Shown here piece by piece: positions 21,001 to 31,244 of a stretch of DNA of 64,000 nt. The stretch comes from Prosapia bicincta (taxonomy: Eukaryota > Arthropoda > Insecta > Hemiptera > Cercopidae). The position numbers were made by a program, and so were the translations under genes. Position 1 is the stretch's first letter, and each line of letters opens with the position of its first letter. A model generated the notes under the pieces. It was not told the DNA's origin. It saw only the letters and a program-made list of their open reading frames with translations, and did not search any database. The stretch covers positions 52,639,229 through 52,703,228 of the forward strand of contig JBAIZL010000002.1 of assembly GCA_036971475.1 (NCBI GenBank), read 5' to 3'.

Positions 21001-21510
21001 TACAGCATTCTTATTTCGTATACATTGTGGTAAAGGTATGAATGAACTTCCACCTAACGGATTGTATCTACTAAAACGAATTATAATTCCATCAATTTTA
21101 TCCAAAGACCAACCACTTCCTTTACCCAAATATTCCGACTCTTCGGTACATAATTTTCTAAATAAAACATCTAAAATATCTGAAAAATCTGAATCTTCGG
21201 AAACACTAGTATTTTTTGTTTTAAAATAACGCAATTGCTTTTCTTGGGTTGAAAATTTTACATAAGAAGCTTCTACAAGTATATTATATTTAACCATATT
21301 GTAAGTGGATAATAAATCTACAATTAGTCGTATCATTTTTTGTTTAGTACGTCTCAACAACAAACACACATCTCTAACAGTTGACGTATTTTCTAAGTAA
21401 AATGTTTTTAATCTGCCTCTAAAGGCGTGATTCCTTTCTAAAAATTCATCATCGTTTTCGATATCATCGTCACTATCAACATCCATTTGTTCAACGGAGC
21501 TTACGTCCAT
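18030..21510 (-). pseudogene. polB: Protein-primed family B DNA polymerase, broken (nested element)
   Basis: Begins with ATG at 21510 (MDVSSVEQMDVDSDDD, acidic). The exonuclease motif with DFE is just after a stop at 20438-20440. The region VRDHSHITGKFRSVLCNNCN is a zinc-binding motif typical of Polinton polymerases. Palm motif A is ATNLYGWSM, motif B NAMFGKTIEN and motif C YMDTDS. Breaks are a frame change at about 20926-20971 in a T run, TAA at 20438-20440, a frame change near 19655 and TAA at 19605-19607. Total extent is about 1160 codons, the normal length. It is the element's replication enzyme. Exonuclease motif II shows Gly where the outer copy has Asn. Confidence 0.88.
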
Positions 21511-21676
21511 TATTATAATTTGTTTTTAAAAAAGAAGCACTATTTAGTTCACTGAAATAATAAAACAATTTTTCTATAAATTTCATAACGTACATTTTTT
21601 TATTATTTTTTAATTTCATCTACAACACATATATAATTATTAGTATTTAACTACATTCAAAAACCTAAAAACTAAT

Positions 21677-22552
21677 TTAAAAAATTGTTTTTATCAGTTG
21701 AAATAACATCATGAGTAACATTTTTTTTATTTTACTCACTCTATCAGCAACATTGCGTATTATTTTATTTGATAATTTCAAAAGATCATCATTAGAATTA
21801 TTAACAACAAAATAAGCCTTTTTGCTAACTTGTGTCCAATACTGCTTTTCACTTATACATTTTTTCAAATCCTTACAATCCGTAATTTCTATTTTTATTA
21901 AATGTGATCCCACCTCACCAGGAGTGACCATTCTTCTTTTTTTATTATCTTTAGTAATCTGAACGGTTTGTTTAATAACAGCAGAAGCTGATTTTTTAGT
22001 TACATTAAAATATTTATCTAAATTATCATCATCGTCATCATCAGATGACGACGATGAATTATTCACAATTTCATTAGAACTATGTATTCGTTTTCTTTGA
22101 ATTTTATTCATTGCAGGATTTATAAAAGTCATTGCTTTTTTCAAAGTTTCAACTGAATAAGTTTTTGTACTTTGTTTAAATTCTCCTCTATCAAAAATTG
22201 TAAGAAACTCATCATATGTTAATTCTTTATCTAAATATTTATCAAAATTTGTCTGTGAGACTACAGTGCTAATGAAATATGATTTAGCTGCTAAATAAAA
22301 CGATTTCATTTCACAAAATAATTGTAACATTTCACTATCTTGCACAGAGTTATGTAATGTGTTTGCACATAACAACCATTTATTTGCTGTTGTCAATCCA
22401 GCCTTAAACAATGACGATAATACATCAAAAATTGTTTTTTTAATATTAGCTTTACTACTACTGTTAAAGACCATACTAGGTCCTGGTTCGTTATTCTCCA
22501 TTATGCCTTCAGTTTTGAATAATTGATTTTCTGCTTGATTTTGTTGTGACAT
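21677..22552 (-). CDS. Unknown acidic-linker protein, full-length copy (nested element)
   Basis: About 291 residues from MSQQNQAENQLF. The N-terminal domain (~130 residues, TTANKWLLCANTLHNSVQDS region) is followed by a Ser/Asp run (SSSSSDDDDDD) and a second basic domain. A truncated tandem copy lies upstream at 22703-23227. Immediately 3' is polB on the same strand, and 5' is the dUTPase remnant. It is not recognised as any known family. The acidic linker and basic tail would suit a DNA- or virion-associated protein. Confidence 0.6.
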   Translation of the reverse strand: MSQQNQAENQLFKTEGIMENNEPGPSMVFNSSSKANIKKTIFDVLSSLFKAGLTTANKWLLCANTLHNSVQDSEMLQLFCEMKSFYLAAKSYFISTVVSQTNFDKYLDKELTYDEFLTIFDRGEFKQSTKTYSVETLKKAMTFINPAMNKIQRKRIHSSNEIVNNSSSSSDDDDDDNLDKYFNVTKKSASAVIKQTVQITKDNKKRRMVTPGEVGSHLIKIEITDCKDLKKCISEKQYWTQVSKKAYFVVNNSNDDLLKLSNKIIRNVADRVSKIKKMLLMMLFQLIKTIF

Positions 22553-22600
22553 AACTATAAAATACAAAAACAACAATAATAATAATATACTTAAAACAAT

Positions 22601-22740
22601 TTACATTTTTTCCTATCACTAGATTCAAACCCTGATTCTTCTAAGTTAACAATTTCTACTAATTTTGGATAAGCACAAACCACAGAAATCAACTGAGTAA
22701 TTTTAAAAACTATATATATGTATGTTTATTGTTAACAAAT
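22601..22740 (-). repeat. Remnant of a duplicated dUTPase gene
   Basis: The stretch at 22601-22690 matches the 3' end of the dUTPase gene (about 23275-23395). The stretch 22700-22736 matches sequence just upstream of the dUTPase start (about 23717-23760). Between them most of the gene is missing. It marks a tandem duplication of a dUTPase plus unknown-gene pair, followed by deletion. Confidence 0.7.
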
Positions 22741-23227
22741 TATCATCATCATCATCATCATCATCATCAGATGATGAATTATTTACAATTACAGGATTTA
22801 TTAAAGTCATTGCTTTTTTAAAAGTTTCAATTGAAAAAGTACTTGTATTTTGTTTAAATTCTTCTCTCCCAATAATTATAAGAAACTCATCATATGTTAA
22901 TTCTTTATCTAAATATTTATCAAGATTTTTCTGTGAGACTTCATTGCTAATGAAATATGATTTAGCTGCTAAATAAAACGATTTCATTTCACAAAATAAT
23001 CGTATCATTTCACTATCTTGCACAGAGTTGTGTAATGTGTTTGCACACAACAACCATTTGTTAGCTGTTGTCAATCCAGCATCAAACAATGTTGATAATA
23101 CATCAAATAATGTTTTATTATTAACTTTACTACTACTATTAACGACCATACTAGGTCCTGGTTCGTTATTCTCCATTATTCCTTCAGTTTTGAATAATTG
23201 ATTTTGTGTTTGACTTTGTTGTGACAT
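22703..23227 (-). pseudogene. Truncated tandem copy of the 21677-22552 gene
   Basis: Its first ~150 residues (MSQQSQTQNQLF...) closely match the downstream copy, but the protein ends soon after the Asp run (DDDDDDDDDNLL). The last ~10 codons derive from sequence found upstream of the dUTPase gene. The C-terminal basic domain is absent. It could still make a 174-residue protein, so pseudogene status is a judgement. Confidence 0.55.
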
Positions 23228-23278
23228 AACTATAAAATACAAAAACAACAATAATAATATACTTAAAACAATTACATT

Positions 23279-23704
23279 TTATTTCCTACCACTAGATCCA
23301 AACCCTGATTTTCCCCTCTTTGTTTCTTCTAAGTGAACAATTTCTACTAATTTTGGATAAGCACAAACCTCACAAATCAACTGAGCAATTTTATCGCCCC
23401 GTCTAACAAAAAAATCGTTATTTGAAAGGTTAAATAGCAACACCTTTACATTCCCTGTATAATCCTTATCAATTACCCCTGCACCTACATGAATGAAATA
23501 ATTAAATGCTAACCCCGATCTGGGAGCAATACGACCATATGTATTATTAGGTAAAGAAATTGCTAAATCTGTTTTCACTAAACATTTACCAAATTTAGGA
23601 ACAACATATTCATAAGCACTTTTTAAATCAAAACCTGCAGATAATTCACTGCCCTTTTCGGGTGCATATGCATTTTCAGTTAATTTTATAAATCCCAATT
23701 CCAT
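23279..23704 (-). CDS. dut: dUTP diphosphatase
   Basis: Trimeric dUTPase that hydrolyses dUTP to dUMP and keeps uracil out of replicating DNA. All five motifs are present in 141 residues: AGFDLKSA (23-30), PRSGLA (61-66), GAGVIDKDYTG (74-84), RGDKIAQL (102-109) and the P-loop-like RGKSGFGSSG (130-139). Length is typical. It is on the polB strand between the metalloproteinase and the duplicated unknown gene. dUTPase is a common accessory gene of large DNA viruses and occurs in some Polinton-like elements. The frame is intact. Confidence 0.93.
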   Translation of the reverse strand: MELGFIKLTENAYAPEKGSELSAGFDLKSAYEYVVPKFGKCLVKTDLAISLPNNTYGRIAPRSGLAFNYFIHVGAGVIDKDYTGNVKVLLFNLSNNDFFVRRGDKIAQLICEVCAYPKLVEIVHLEETKRGKSGFGSSGRK

Positions 23705-24369
23705 AACTGAAAATAATAAAAACTATATTAAAAATTATATATGTATGTTTATTGTAAACAGCAAGAACTCTAATTAATAAATAACATTTACCTGTAAATT
23801 CTGTCCTTCTATCAAAAGAAATAAACGCAAAGTCCTAACACACAGAGATGTATTCAGTTGCAATGTAAAGACAATAGTGAATAGAAACGTTTATAAAGTG
23901 AACTGTAGCCTGCAAATGCGCGCACAGTATAATCAAAGCTAAAAATGGAAGATTATTTGTTAAGCAGTTAGCGTTCTAAGGTCACAGCATAAAAAGTCAA
24001 CATGCTCTGGATTGTTTGTTAAGCGCGTGACTTTTCCTATTATGGTCACGTAGAAGACACACAATAGGTACGTGCTGTATTGTTTTCCATATTAAGATTA
24101 CACTAAGGGCATAATAATGCGTGGACACACAATAAGCACGTGCTGTATTGTTTTCCATAATATGATTACACCAAGGGCATAATAATGCGCGTTGTATACT
24201 AATCAAAGACTGATTTAAACTTTTATCGCCTGGCCTTATTGAGTTAACGGTTGACCCTATTAAGATTACGAGCATTCAACATGCGCAAATTAAACTTTAA
24301 ACATTTTAGCGTCTACCATAGTAGTTATCAGTTCGCATTTTCTGTATTCAATTTAACATATAGTAATTA
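23705..24369. other. Intergenic region with tandem repeats between metalloproteinase and dUTPase
   Basis: Contains a ~70-base direct repeat (about 24056-24120 and 24126-24190) whose shared core is ACGTGCTGTATTGTTTTCCA followed by GGGCATAATAATGCG. A minus-strand frame at 23997-24275 is created by the repeats and is not called. It may be the promoter region for dUTPase and downstream genes. Confidence 0.6.
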
Positions 24370-25943
24370 TTATTTTAATTGTAATACTAAACTTTTTAAC
24401 TTGTTTAAAATATTAGCATTGTTAGAATATTTACTGCATTCAACTCCAAAAACGTCTAACTCGTTTACTTGTGCTTTAACTACTGTGTTTAAAAATTCAC
24501 TGTAGCCTAAAATAGTGTTATTCTTAAAGAAATATAATAATCCATCTGTAAATCTAAAAACGGACTCCATATTACCAGGTAAGAATGAAAATGTATCAGA
24601 AATTAACCCATAACTCTTAATTTGAAAATTACATTCATCTAATAACATATAATAATTTGTATTAAAGAAAATAAATGTATTTCCTTTATAACTGTTTACG
24701 GCCCCATTTATAATCATTGAAGATCTACCTCCTAAAATTGAAATATGTTTTGGATAACCACTAACAAGTTTTAAAGACGGAAAATCTAACATAAAAATAT
24801 ATTGATCAGCAAAAAAGACAATTTGCTCAGTTGGTCTCTGATAAATAAAATCAAATTTTGTAAAATTTTCTGGTAAAAAAATTAACCAGTCTACAATTAG
24901 TTGTGCTTTGTTAACAACTGTCTTATCTTGTAAATTTACCGACCAAAACCATTTTTCATAAAAAATATATAATTGATGATTGATAACTAGAAAGGTTTTT
25001 AAATTCTTCAAATCACACAAATTCGGTGAATCTTCTTTATCTTGTTTTACACGTTCTGTAACGGATTTTGAAGGTCTTGTCGTTGTTGATATAGTGTCTT
25101 TAGGTCCATATAAGGTTTGTATTGCTAAAATGTCGTCCGCTGACAGTTCATCATTCGTATTCTGATAATATGGATACAATACTGAAATCGGGTCGTTTGA
25201 GTGGCTTATACCCAGAGTATGGCCTATTTCATGAATTAAGACACTTAATAAAAAAATTTTACCTTGATCACATTTTAAAATGTCTCTTTCTAAACACCAT
25301 AATTCATCACTGTCAATGTGTATTTCACGAGTGCTTTGATTAACATTGGGATGAAATGCATGCGCCAAAACACCGCCTTCACCGTCAGATGTATTTGTAC
25401 AAAAAATCGATGATCTTTGAAGTTTATGCATACCTTTTTTATAGGAAATTAATATATCAACGTTCGATCTGTCATTTACAAAAAAAAATCTGTATGCTTT
25501 TCCCAAATTTTAAACGCTTGTTTCGCTAATTCTTTTACCTGACTCGTTGCTACAACAAAATACCATTTTAATACTTTCTTATGCCACTTTTCAGAAGATA
25601 ACCGAAAGGGATAAATTGTATCTTTAAGACCACATCTAGGTATTCGCATAAATTGTAAATTTTCATTAGTTATTTTACCACTTATCGTTAAATTGTAATA
25701 CTCTTGAAATAATAAAATTGCGTCAGATACTAATGTCAAATTATTATTTGAAATATCAGTCCTGTTAGATATATTCAAATAACCAAACTCGTTTAAATAA
25801 TTTAAAACAAAATCAAAATTTTCTTCTTTACATCGTTTTACTATTTCACTTTCACCTGAACATGTATTCAAATCAAACAGATCTTTTATTGCATAGTTTT
25901 TCACAATGAAAACAGTCACAAAAATTATAAATGTACATAACAT
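24370..25943 (-). pseudogene. Matrix metalloproteinase with hemopexin-like domain, one frameshift (nested element)
   Basis: Secreted zinc endopeptidase. The start at 25943 gives a hydrophobic signal (MLCTFIIFVTVFIV); an upstream in-frame ATG at 26012 is possible. The propeptide has a peptidoglycan-binding-like region and a cysteine switch (PRCGLKD). The catalytic domain has the zinc site HEIGHTLGISH, but the Met-turn reads SVLYP with Leu for Met. A Thr/Ser/Lys hinge follows, then a ~190-residue hemopexin-like beta-propeller region. The frame breaks in a T9 run at about 25476-25506. Metalloproteinases of this class occur in granuloviruses, where they help break down host tissue. Presence in a Polinton is unusual and implies capture from an animal host. 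Confidence 0.85.
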
Positions 25944-26050
25944 ATTAGTAAATAGTATTGTATCCAGCGTTAATATATTGTTACCCCAGCGCATCACGCA
26001 AAGTACTGACACACATCTGAAAAATCAGTTTCAGCCATTTTGAAACAGTG

Positions 26051-26357
26051 TTATCTGTTGCGAACGTCACACCAGCCATCTTGAATGACGCAGTTCCCCT
26101 GCCTGTTCTCCCACTCGTTTCCCCCACAGTTTTCCTACTCGTTCCCCCCACAACACCGCGACTTCTCCTCATTCTCCTCCATCCCTTCCACACCGCACCC
26201 CTTCTCCTCTTTCTCCTCATTCTCCTCCATCCCCTCCACACTCCCCTCCCTCCATACTCCCCTGTAAACACGTCCTTCCCCTCCATTTCCCCTTCCCCTC
26301 CATTTGGCCACGCCCCTCACGATAATTTTCCGCATGGAACCCGCACCCTATACTACT
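26051..26357 (-). repeat. Right TIR of nested Polinton
   Basis: Reverse complement of 8495-8794, pyrimidine-rich on this strand, with a few small insertions. It ends CCCTATACTACT at 26357, followed by AGTTAT. Confidence 0.92.
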
Positions 26358-26363
26358 AGTTAT
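26358..26363. repeat. Target-site duplication of nested Polinton, right copy
   Basis: AGTTAT, identical to 8489-8494. The codons of the interrupted polymerase gene continue in phase from here. Confidence 0.9.
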
Positions 26364-29300
26364 ATCCCGTTACCTAAGAAGATAGCATCCACCTTGTCTT
26401 GCATTAATGTCCAAAACTCCGACAACAAATGTTTTCGATATGCAATGCTAGCAAAATATGTTGAACCAAAAAGCGCATTTAGAGTTGACTACAAATACGA
26501 TCAGATTGCCAATAAGTACAACTTTGCTGGATTGCAATATCCGGTCTCTGTTGAGGATATAAAACTCTTTGAAAAACGAAATCCCGGAGTATCCGTGAAC
26601 GTTTTTAGTCTCGACGAAAGTCATAATGTTTATCCGGTGAGAGTAGTAGAAACTGAAAATATTCGTCACACAGACTTACAGACTATACAGAGACTATACT
26701 TACAGACTTACACAGACTACACGATGGTGATGTGTCGCATTACGTCTACATTAAGAATTTTAACAGATTGGTAAGTGGGCTAATGAAAAGATATCGTAGT
26801 AGCGTGACGGTATGTAAGAAATGTTTTGCTTTCAAATCTCTTTCAATGGAACTCGGAGGGCGACGGTGGTTGACCGAACACAACCGCTTATGCGGAGTAC
26901 ATGCCCCCGTTAAAAAGGAATTACCTCATAGTGATAAACGGTTTGTTTATTTCAACAAAACAAATCAGCTATACCGTGTACCTATCGTGATATACGCCGA
27001 CTTTAAATCTACTTTGATACCTATTAAAACGGTTATGGAAGATGCAGAAGACGTCACCAAACATTTATACCAAAAACACGAGCCTAATAGCTACTGCATG
27101 ATGGTAAAGTCTACTTTAGACGAAAACCATCTCACAAGGTATGGGTTAACATCAAAACCGCTTATTTACAGGGGTTGTTATGCGGTAAAGAACTTCCTAC
27201 AACAGCTGAAACTTGTTGCCGAGAAAATTGAAGGGATGTACTCAAATATTGTTCCCATGTTAGACATGAGTAATGACGAAATACTTGCATACACATTTGC
27301 AACTACTTGTTACTTGTGTAAAAAATCTTTAACCGAGATGAATCATAAAGTCCGTGACCATGACCATCTCACAGGAAAGTATAGAGGATCGGCTTGTAAC
27401 TCTTGCAACATAAATTATAAGCTACCTTGTTTTATACCTGTTGTGCTGCACAATTTAAGTGGATACGATTCACATTTTATAATACATGAATTGAACTTAT
27501 GGAAAGGACAAATCGATGTGTTAGCCTCGTCGAAAGAAAAGTTTATAAATTTTTCGAAAACGGTCGGCAAACTAAAATTGAGATTCATCGACTCTTATAG
27601 GTTTTTACCTTCAAGCCTTATGAAACATAGCGAAAATCTATCACGGAACGAATTGGTGGAGACGAAGAAACCAGTACCTGAAGGGAAGCTCGAACTAGTG
27701 TTAAGGAAAGGTGTTTTCCCTTACGATTATATAGCCGATGCAGATAGGTTCAACGAAACTTCGCTTCCTCCCATAGAATGTTTTTACAGCAAGCTAAATG
27801 AATGCGGAATTAGTGATGAAGAATACCAACACGCATGCAACGTATGGACCGTAATGGAATTTAAGACTTTGGGAGAGTACAGTGATTTTGTTGTACAACT
27901 CGACTTGACTCTTCTTTGCGATGTTATGGAGGAATTTAGAAACACCTGTATGAACGCTTACGCGCTTGATCCTCTTCATTCTTACACCTCACCCGGACTG
28001 GCGTGGCAGGCTATGTTGAGAGGAACAGGATGCACTTTGGAATTGATGATGGATGTCGATATGATCCTCATGGTAGAGTCGGGTGTCCGAGGCGGTCTAA
28101 CGCAGTGCGTTAGGAAACATGTTAGAGCCAACAACAAGCATTTGCCTGACTTTGATAGTGAGAAAGAGTCTGTCTACCTGGGGTACTTCGACGCAAACAA
28201 CCTTTACGGGTGGGCCATGTCGATGCCTTTGCCATCTGGAGGATTCGAATGGGTAGATCCAACTACGATAGAAGAAATTCAACATATCCCTCGTTACGGT
28301 TGTTTCAGTTATATTTTGGAGTTCGACTTAGAATACCCGGAGGCGCTCCATGATCATCACAACGATCTCCCTCTTCTACCAAAAAGCGAAGTTCTGCCTG
28401 GAGGTAAACACAAAAAGCTTTTGATGACTGTTGAATCGAAAGATCATTACGTCGCTCACTATTGGGCCGTGCAACAAGCCATACAACTAGGACTTCGTAT
28501 TACCAAAGTTCATAGAGTCATACGTTTTGCACAATCATATTGGTTAAAGCCGTACATCGATTCGAACACTGCTAGGAGGTCCGTCGCTAAATCTGCTTTC
28601 CAGAGAGATTTTTTCAAATTAATGAACGACGCAATTTTCGGAAAAACTCTGGAAAACAAACGAAAACATATGGATGTTAGGCTTGTTACAGACGAAAAGA
28701 AACTAATGAAACTGGTGAAGCGAGACAACTTTAATACGTCTATTATTATAAATAAAGATCTGGTATTGGTTTGTATGAATAAGACTAAGATAGTTCTCGA
28801 CAGACCACTTTATATCGGTATGTCCATCTTAGACATCTCCAAAACGCACATGTACGACTTCCACTACGAAAAGATGGTACGGCATTACGGAAGAGATAAA
28901 ATCGGAATATCGTATATGGATACAGACGCGTTTCTCTACTGGATTCGAACATATGATCTTTACGAAGACCTCAATACATTTCAACATAGAAACGATTTTG
29001 ATTTCACCGAATACCCACCGCACCATCCCACTTACGACGGAGGCGTTAATAAAAAGGTTCTAGGTAAATTTAAGGACGAGCTAAACAGCATCCCAATCAT
29101 CGAACTCATAGCGTTGATGCCGAAGGTGTACGCTATGACTACCGCCGTAGGTGGACACAACTGTGAAGAGGAGGAAGGAGTAATAAAAAAGGCTAAAGGA
29201 ATAAATAAGTGCTACTTGAAGAAATCTATTATGTTTGAACACTACAGGAAATGTCTGTTCGAAAACGTAGAGTGCAAGGCTACTTTCAACACAATTCGTA

Positions 29301-29440
29301 GCTTCGGTCATGAGCTTTACACCATGTTACAACGCAAAAGATCGCTATCATCAAGAGACGATAAAAGAAAAATACTTTCAGACTGCATAAACACGTTACC
29401 GTACGGACACTATTCCTTGCGAGATATATCCGAATGTTAA
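26358..29440 (+). pseudogene. polB: Family B DNA polymerase, main body (outer element)
   Basis: Continuation of 7696-8494 after the nested insertion. The frame shifts at about 26732-26774 inside a small CAGACT/ACAGACTAT tandem repeat, then is open for 902 codons. The exonuclease motif I reads YADFKST (26996-27013) with Lys where Glu is expected. Motif II HNLSGYDSHF is intact. VRDHDHLTGKYRGSACNSCN is the zinc-binding motif. Palm motif A is DANNLYGW, B is NDAIFGKTLEN and C is YMDTDA with Ala for the usual Ser. The C-terminus FKDEL...LMPKVYAM is typical. With the N-terminal part it totals about 1290 codons. Confidence 0.9.
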
Positions 29441-29509
29441 CGTAACAACAATTATATATAAAAAAATCTAAATTCTATTATTTGTTTCCTATAGCCACTA
29501 ACGGTAACA

Positions 29510-30466
29510 ATGGAGTTAAGGGAAAAGATTGTACGTGAATTACACGCACCAGCAAGAAGAAAATTTCCTAGACGAAATACTATCTTAAAAGGAATAGACG
29601 ATAAATTTTTCCAAGCTGATCTTGTAGAGATGAGACCATACGCTAAGGATAATAAAGGTTTTAATTACATACTTACACTTATAGATTGTTTTACTAAAAT
29701 TGCGCACGCTATTCCATTAAAAAACAAGTCTTCGGAAAACGTTGCTAATGCTGTAGAGGGGCTATTGCTTCAAGAGAGGATTAAGAAACTCCAGACGGAT
29801 GACGGTAAAGAATTTTTCAATAATCCATTCAAACAATTAATGAAGAAATATCGTATCAACCATTACTTTAGCAGGAGCGAAATTAAAGCTGCAATAATAG
29901 AACGTTTCAATAGAACGCTAAAGAGTAAGATGTACAAGGTTTTCTCAAAAAGAGGATCATACGTCTGGGATGACGTATTGCCGGTTTTGATAAACGAATA
30001 CAATAATACGGTATTGTAGATGAAACCTGTAGACGTTAATAAAAAGAACGAACGAAAGGTGTTTGATCGTATAGTCCGGCAAACAAAACCGCATACGGAA
30101 AAACGAATGCCGAAAAGGTTTTTCCTCGGTGATCAAGTGAGTATTAGCAAACACAAGCGCGTTTTTACCAAAGGATACCTTCCTAATTTTTCGAATGAAG
30201 TGTTTACAGTTTACAGGATACAACCGACGTTTCCTGAGACTTATCTTTTGAAAGATCACAAAGGGGATATCATACAAGGTGGTTTCTACGGGCACAAGCT
30301 ATCACCGTCTACAGTTGGAAACGTAAATTTAGTTGAGAAAATACTCCGCAAAAAGGGCGACAAAGTTATTGTGCGTTGGTTAGGTTTCGACCGCAGCCAG
30401 GATACGTGGATAAATAAAAAAAGGTTTAATCTAATAACGGATGTACAGTATAATATGAGTCTGTAA
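29510..30466 (+). pseudogene. int: Polinton integrase with chromodomain, in-frame stop (outer element)
   Basis: DDE integrase starting MELREKIVRELHA. Catalytic residues are D37 (QADLVEM), D97 (QTDDGKEFFN) and E131 (AAIIERFNRTLK). An in-frame TAG at 30017-30019 follows INEYNN, at a point where the sequence is a few codons shorter than in the nested homologue. The C-terminal half (30020-30466) carries the basic/SH3-like region and a chromodomain-like end (KILRKKGDKVIVRWLGFDRSQDTWI). It would have mediated insertion producing the 6-bp duplication. It lies 69 bases after polB and is followed by the ATPase. Confidence 0.9.
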
Positions 30467-30477
30467 GCAGGCAAGAA

Positions 30478-31197
30478 ATGGAAATATTGGAGCAAAAGGA
30501 TAAATTTGTTGTTAAAAATATAGATCTTCTGACTGCTGATAAAACCACCCACATTGAAGGGAAACACGGTGCATTACCTCCTGACACTGTAAGATGCATA
30601 GTCTCGGGGCCATCAAACTGCGGGAAAACAAACGTAGTGTTTAACCTGCTCACGCAAGCTAACGGACTGCGGTTCAATAATGTATACATATTTTCCAAGT
30701 CGCTCAACCAACCAAAGTATCTACTTTTGGAAAAGGTTATATCCGAGGTGCCAGGCGTCAATTGGTTCAAATTTGATGTAAACGAAGAAATCATGGGACC
30801 AAGTAAAGCTCGACCGTATTCTGTATTTTTATTCGATGACGTTAGCTCGGAAAGACATCATCACATAACCACGTACTTTGCCATGGGGCGACATAACATG
30901 ATAGATTGTATTTACATAGGGCAAACCTATAGCAAAATCCCTAAGCAGCTATTACGAGATAACGCCAATCTCATTATCATGTTCAAGCAGGATGAGACTA
31001 ACACGAGACACGTATACAATGATCACGTAGGTACTGATATGGAATACAACAGATTTAAACAGATATGTTCTACAGCGTTGAACGATCATTTCGGATTCCT
31101 AGTCGTCGATAAGGAGCGTAGCATCGATGAAGGTCGATACAGACTGGGATTTGACAGATACATTGTAATAAACTCGCAGAGCGATTTACAATGTTAA
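30478..31197 (+). CDS. Packaging ATPase of FtsK/HerA type, intact (outer element)
   Basis: 239 residues. Walker A GPSNCGKT is at 44-51 and Walker B VFLFDDV at 116-122, then TYFAMGRHNMID and KIPKQLLRDNANLIIMF, which are diagnostic of the Polinton/adintovirus genome-packaging ATPase that pumps DNA into the capsid. Length is normal. The ATG is 11 bases after the integrase stop. This full frame defines the breaks in the nested homologue (12805-13492). Confidence 0.92.
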   Translation: MEILEQKDKFVVKNIDLLTADKTTHIEGKHGALPPDTVRCIVSGPSNCGKTNVVFNLLTQANGLRFNNVYIFSKSLNQPKYLLLEKVISEVPGVNWFKFDVNEEIMGPSKARPYSVFLFDDVSSERHHHITTYFAMGRHNMIDCIYIGQTYSKIPKQLLRDNANLIIMFKQDETNTRHVYNDHVGTDMEYNRFKQICSTALNDHFGFLVVDKERSIDEGRYRLGFDRYIVINSQSDLQC

Positions 31198-31244
31198 CAT
31201 CACGATACAGCTATTCAACTGGATAACAAGCGATAAGTAAATTC

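Larger units (their letters stand above)
8495..26357. mobile_element. Nested Polinton/Maverick element, 17.9 kb
   Basis: It begins AGTAGTATAGGG and ends with the exact complement, flanked by the duplication AGTTAT. It is inserted within the outer element's polB. It carries its own integrase, ATPase, fiber-like, phospholipase-like, protease, penton and MCP genes on the plus strand, and metalloproteinase, dUTPase and polB on the minus strand. It is markedly more AT-rich than the outer element, with T/A-rich codon choice, which indicates a separate lineage. Several genes have single frameshifts, many in A or T runs. Confidence 0.93.

Noticed and set aside
23997..24275. 92-codon minus-strand frame between metalloproteinase and dUTPase
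   Set aside because: Built on the ~70-bp tandem repeat and has no relatives.
30286..30794. Minus-strand frames opposite integrase and ATPase
   Set aside because: Antisense shadows of genes with clear motifs on the plus strand.
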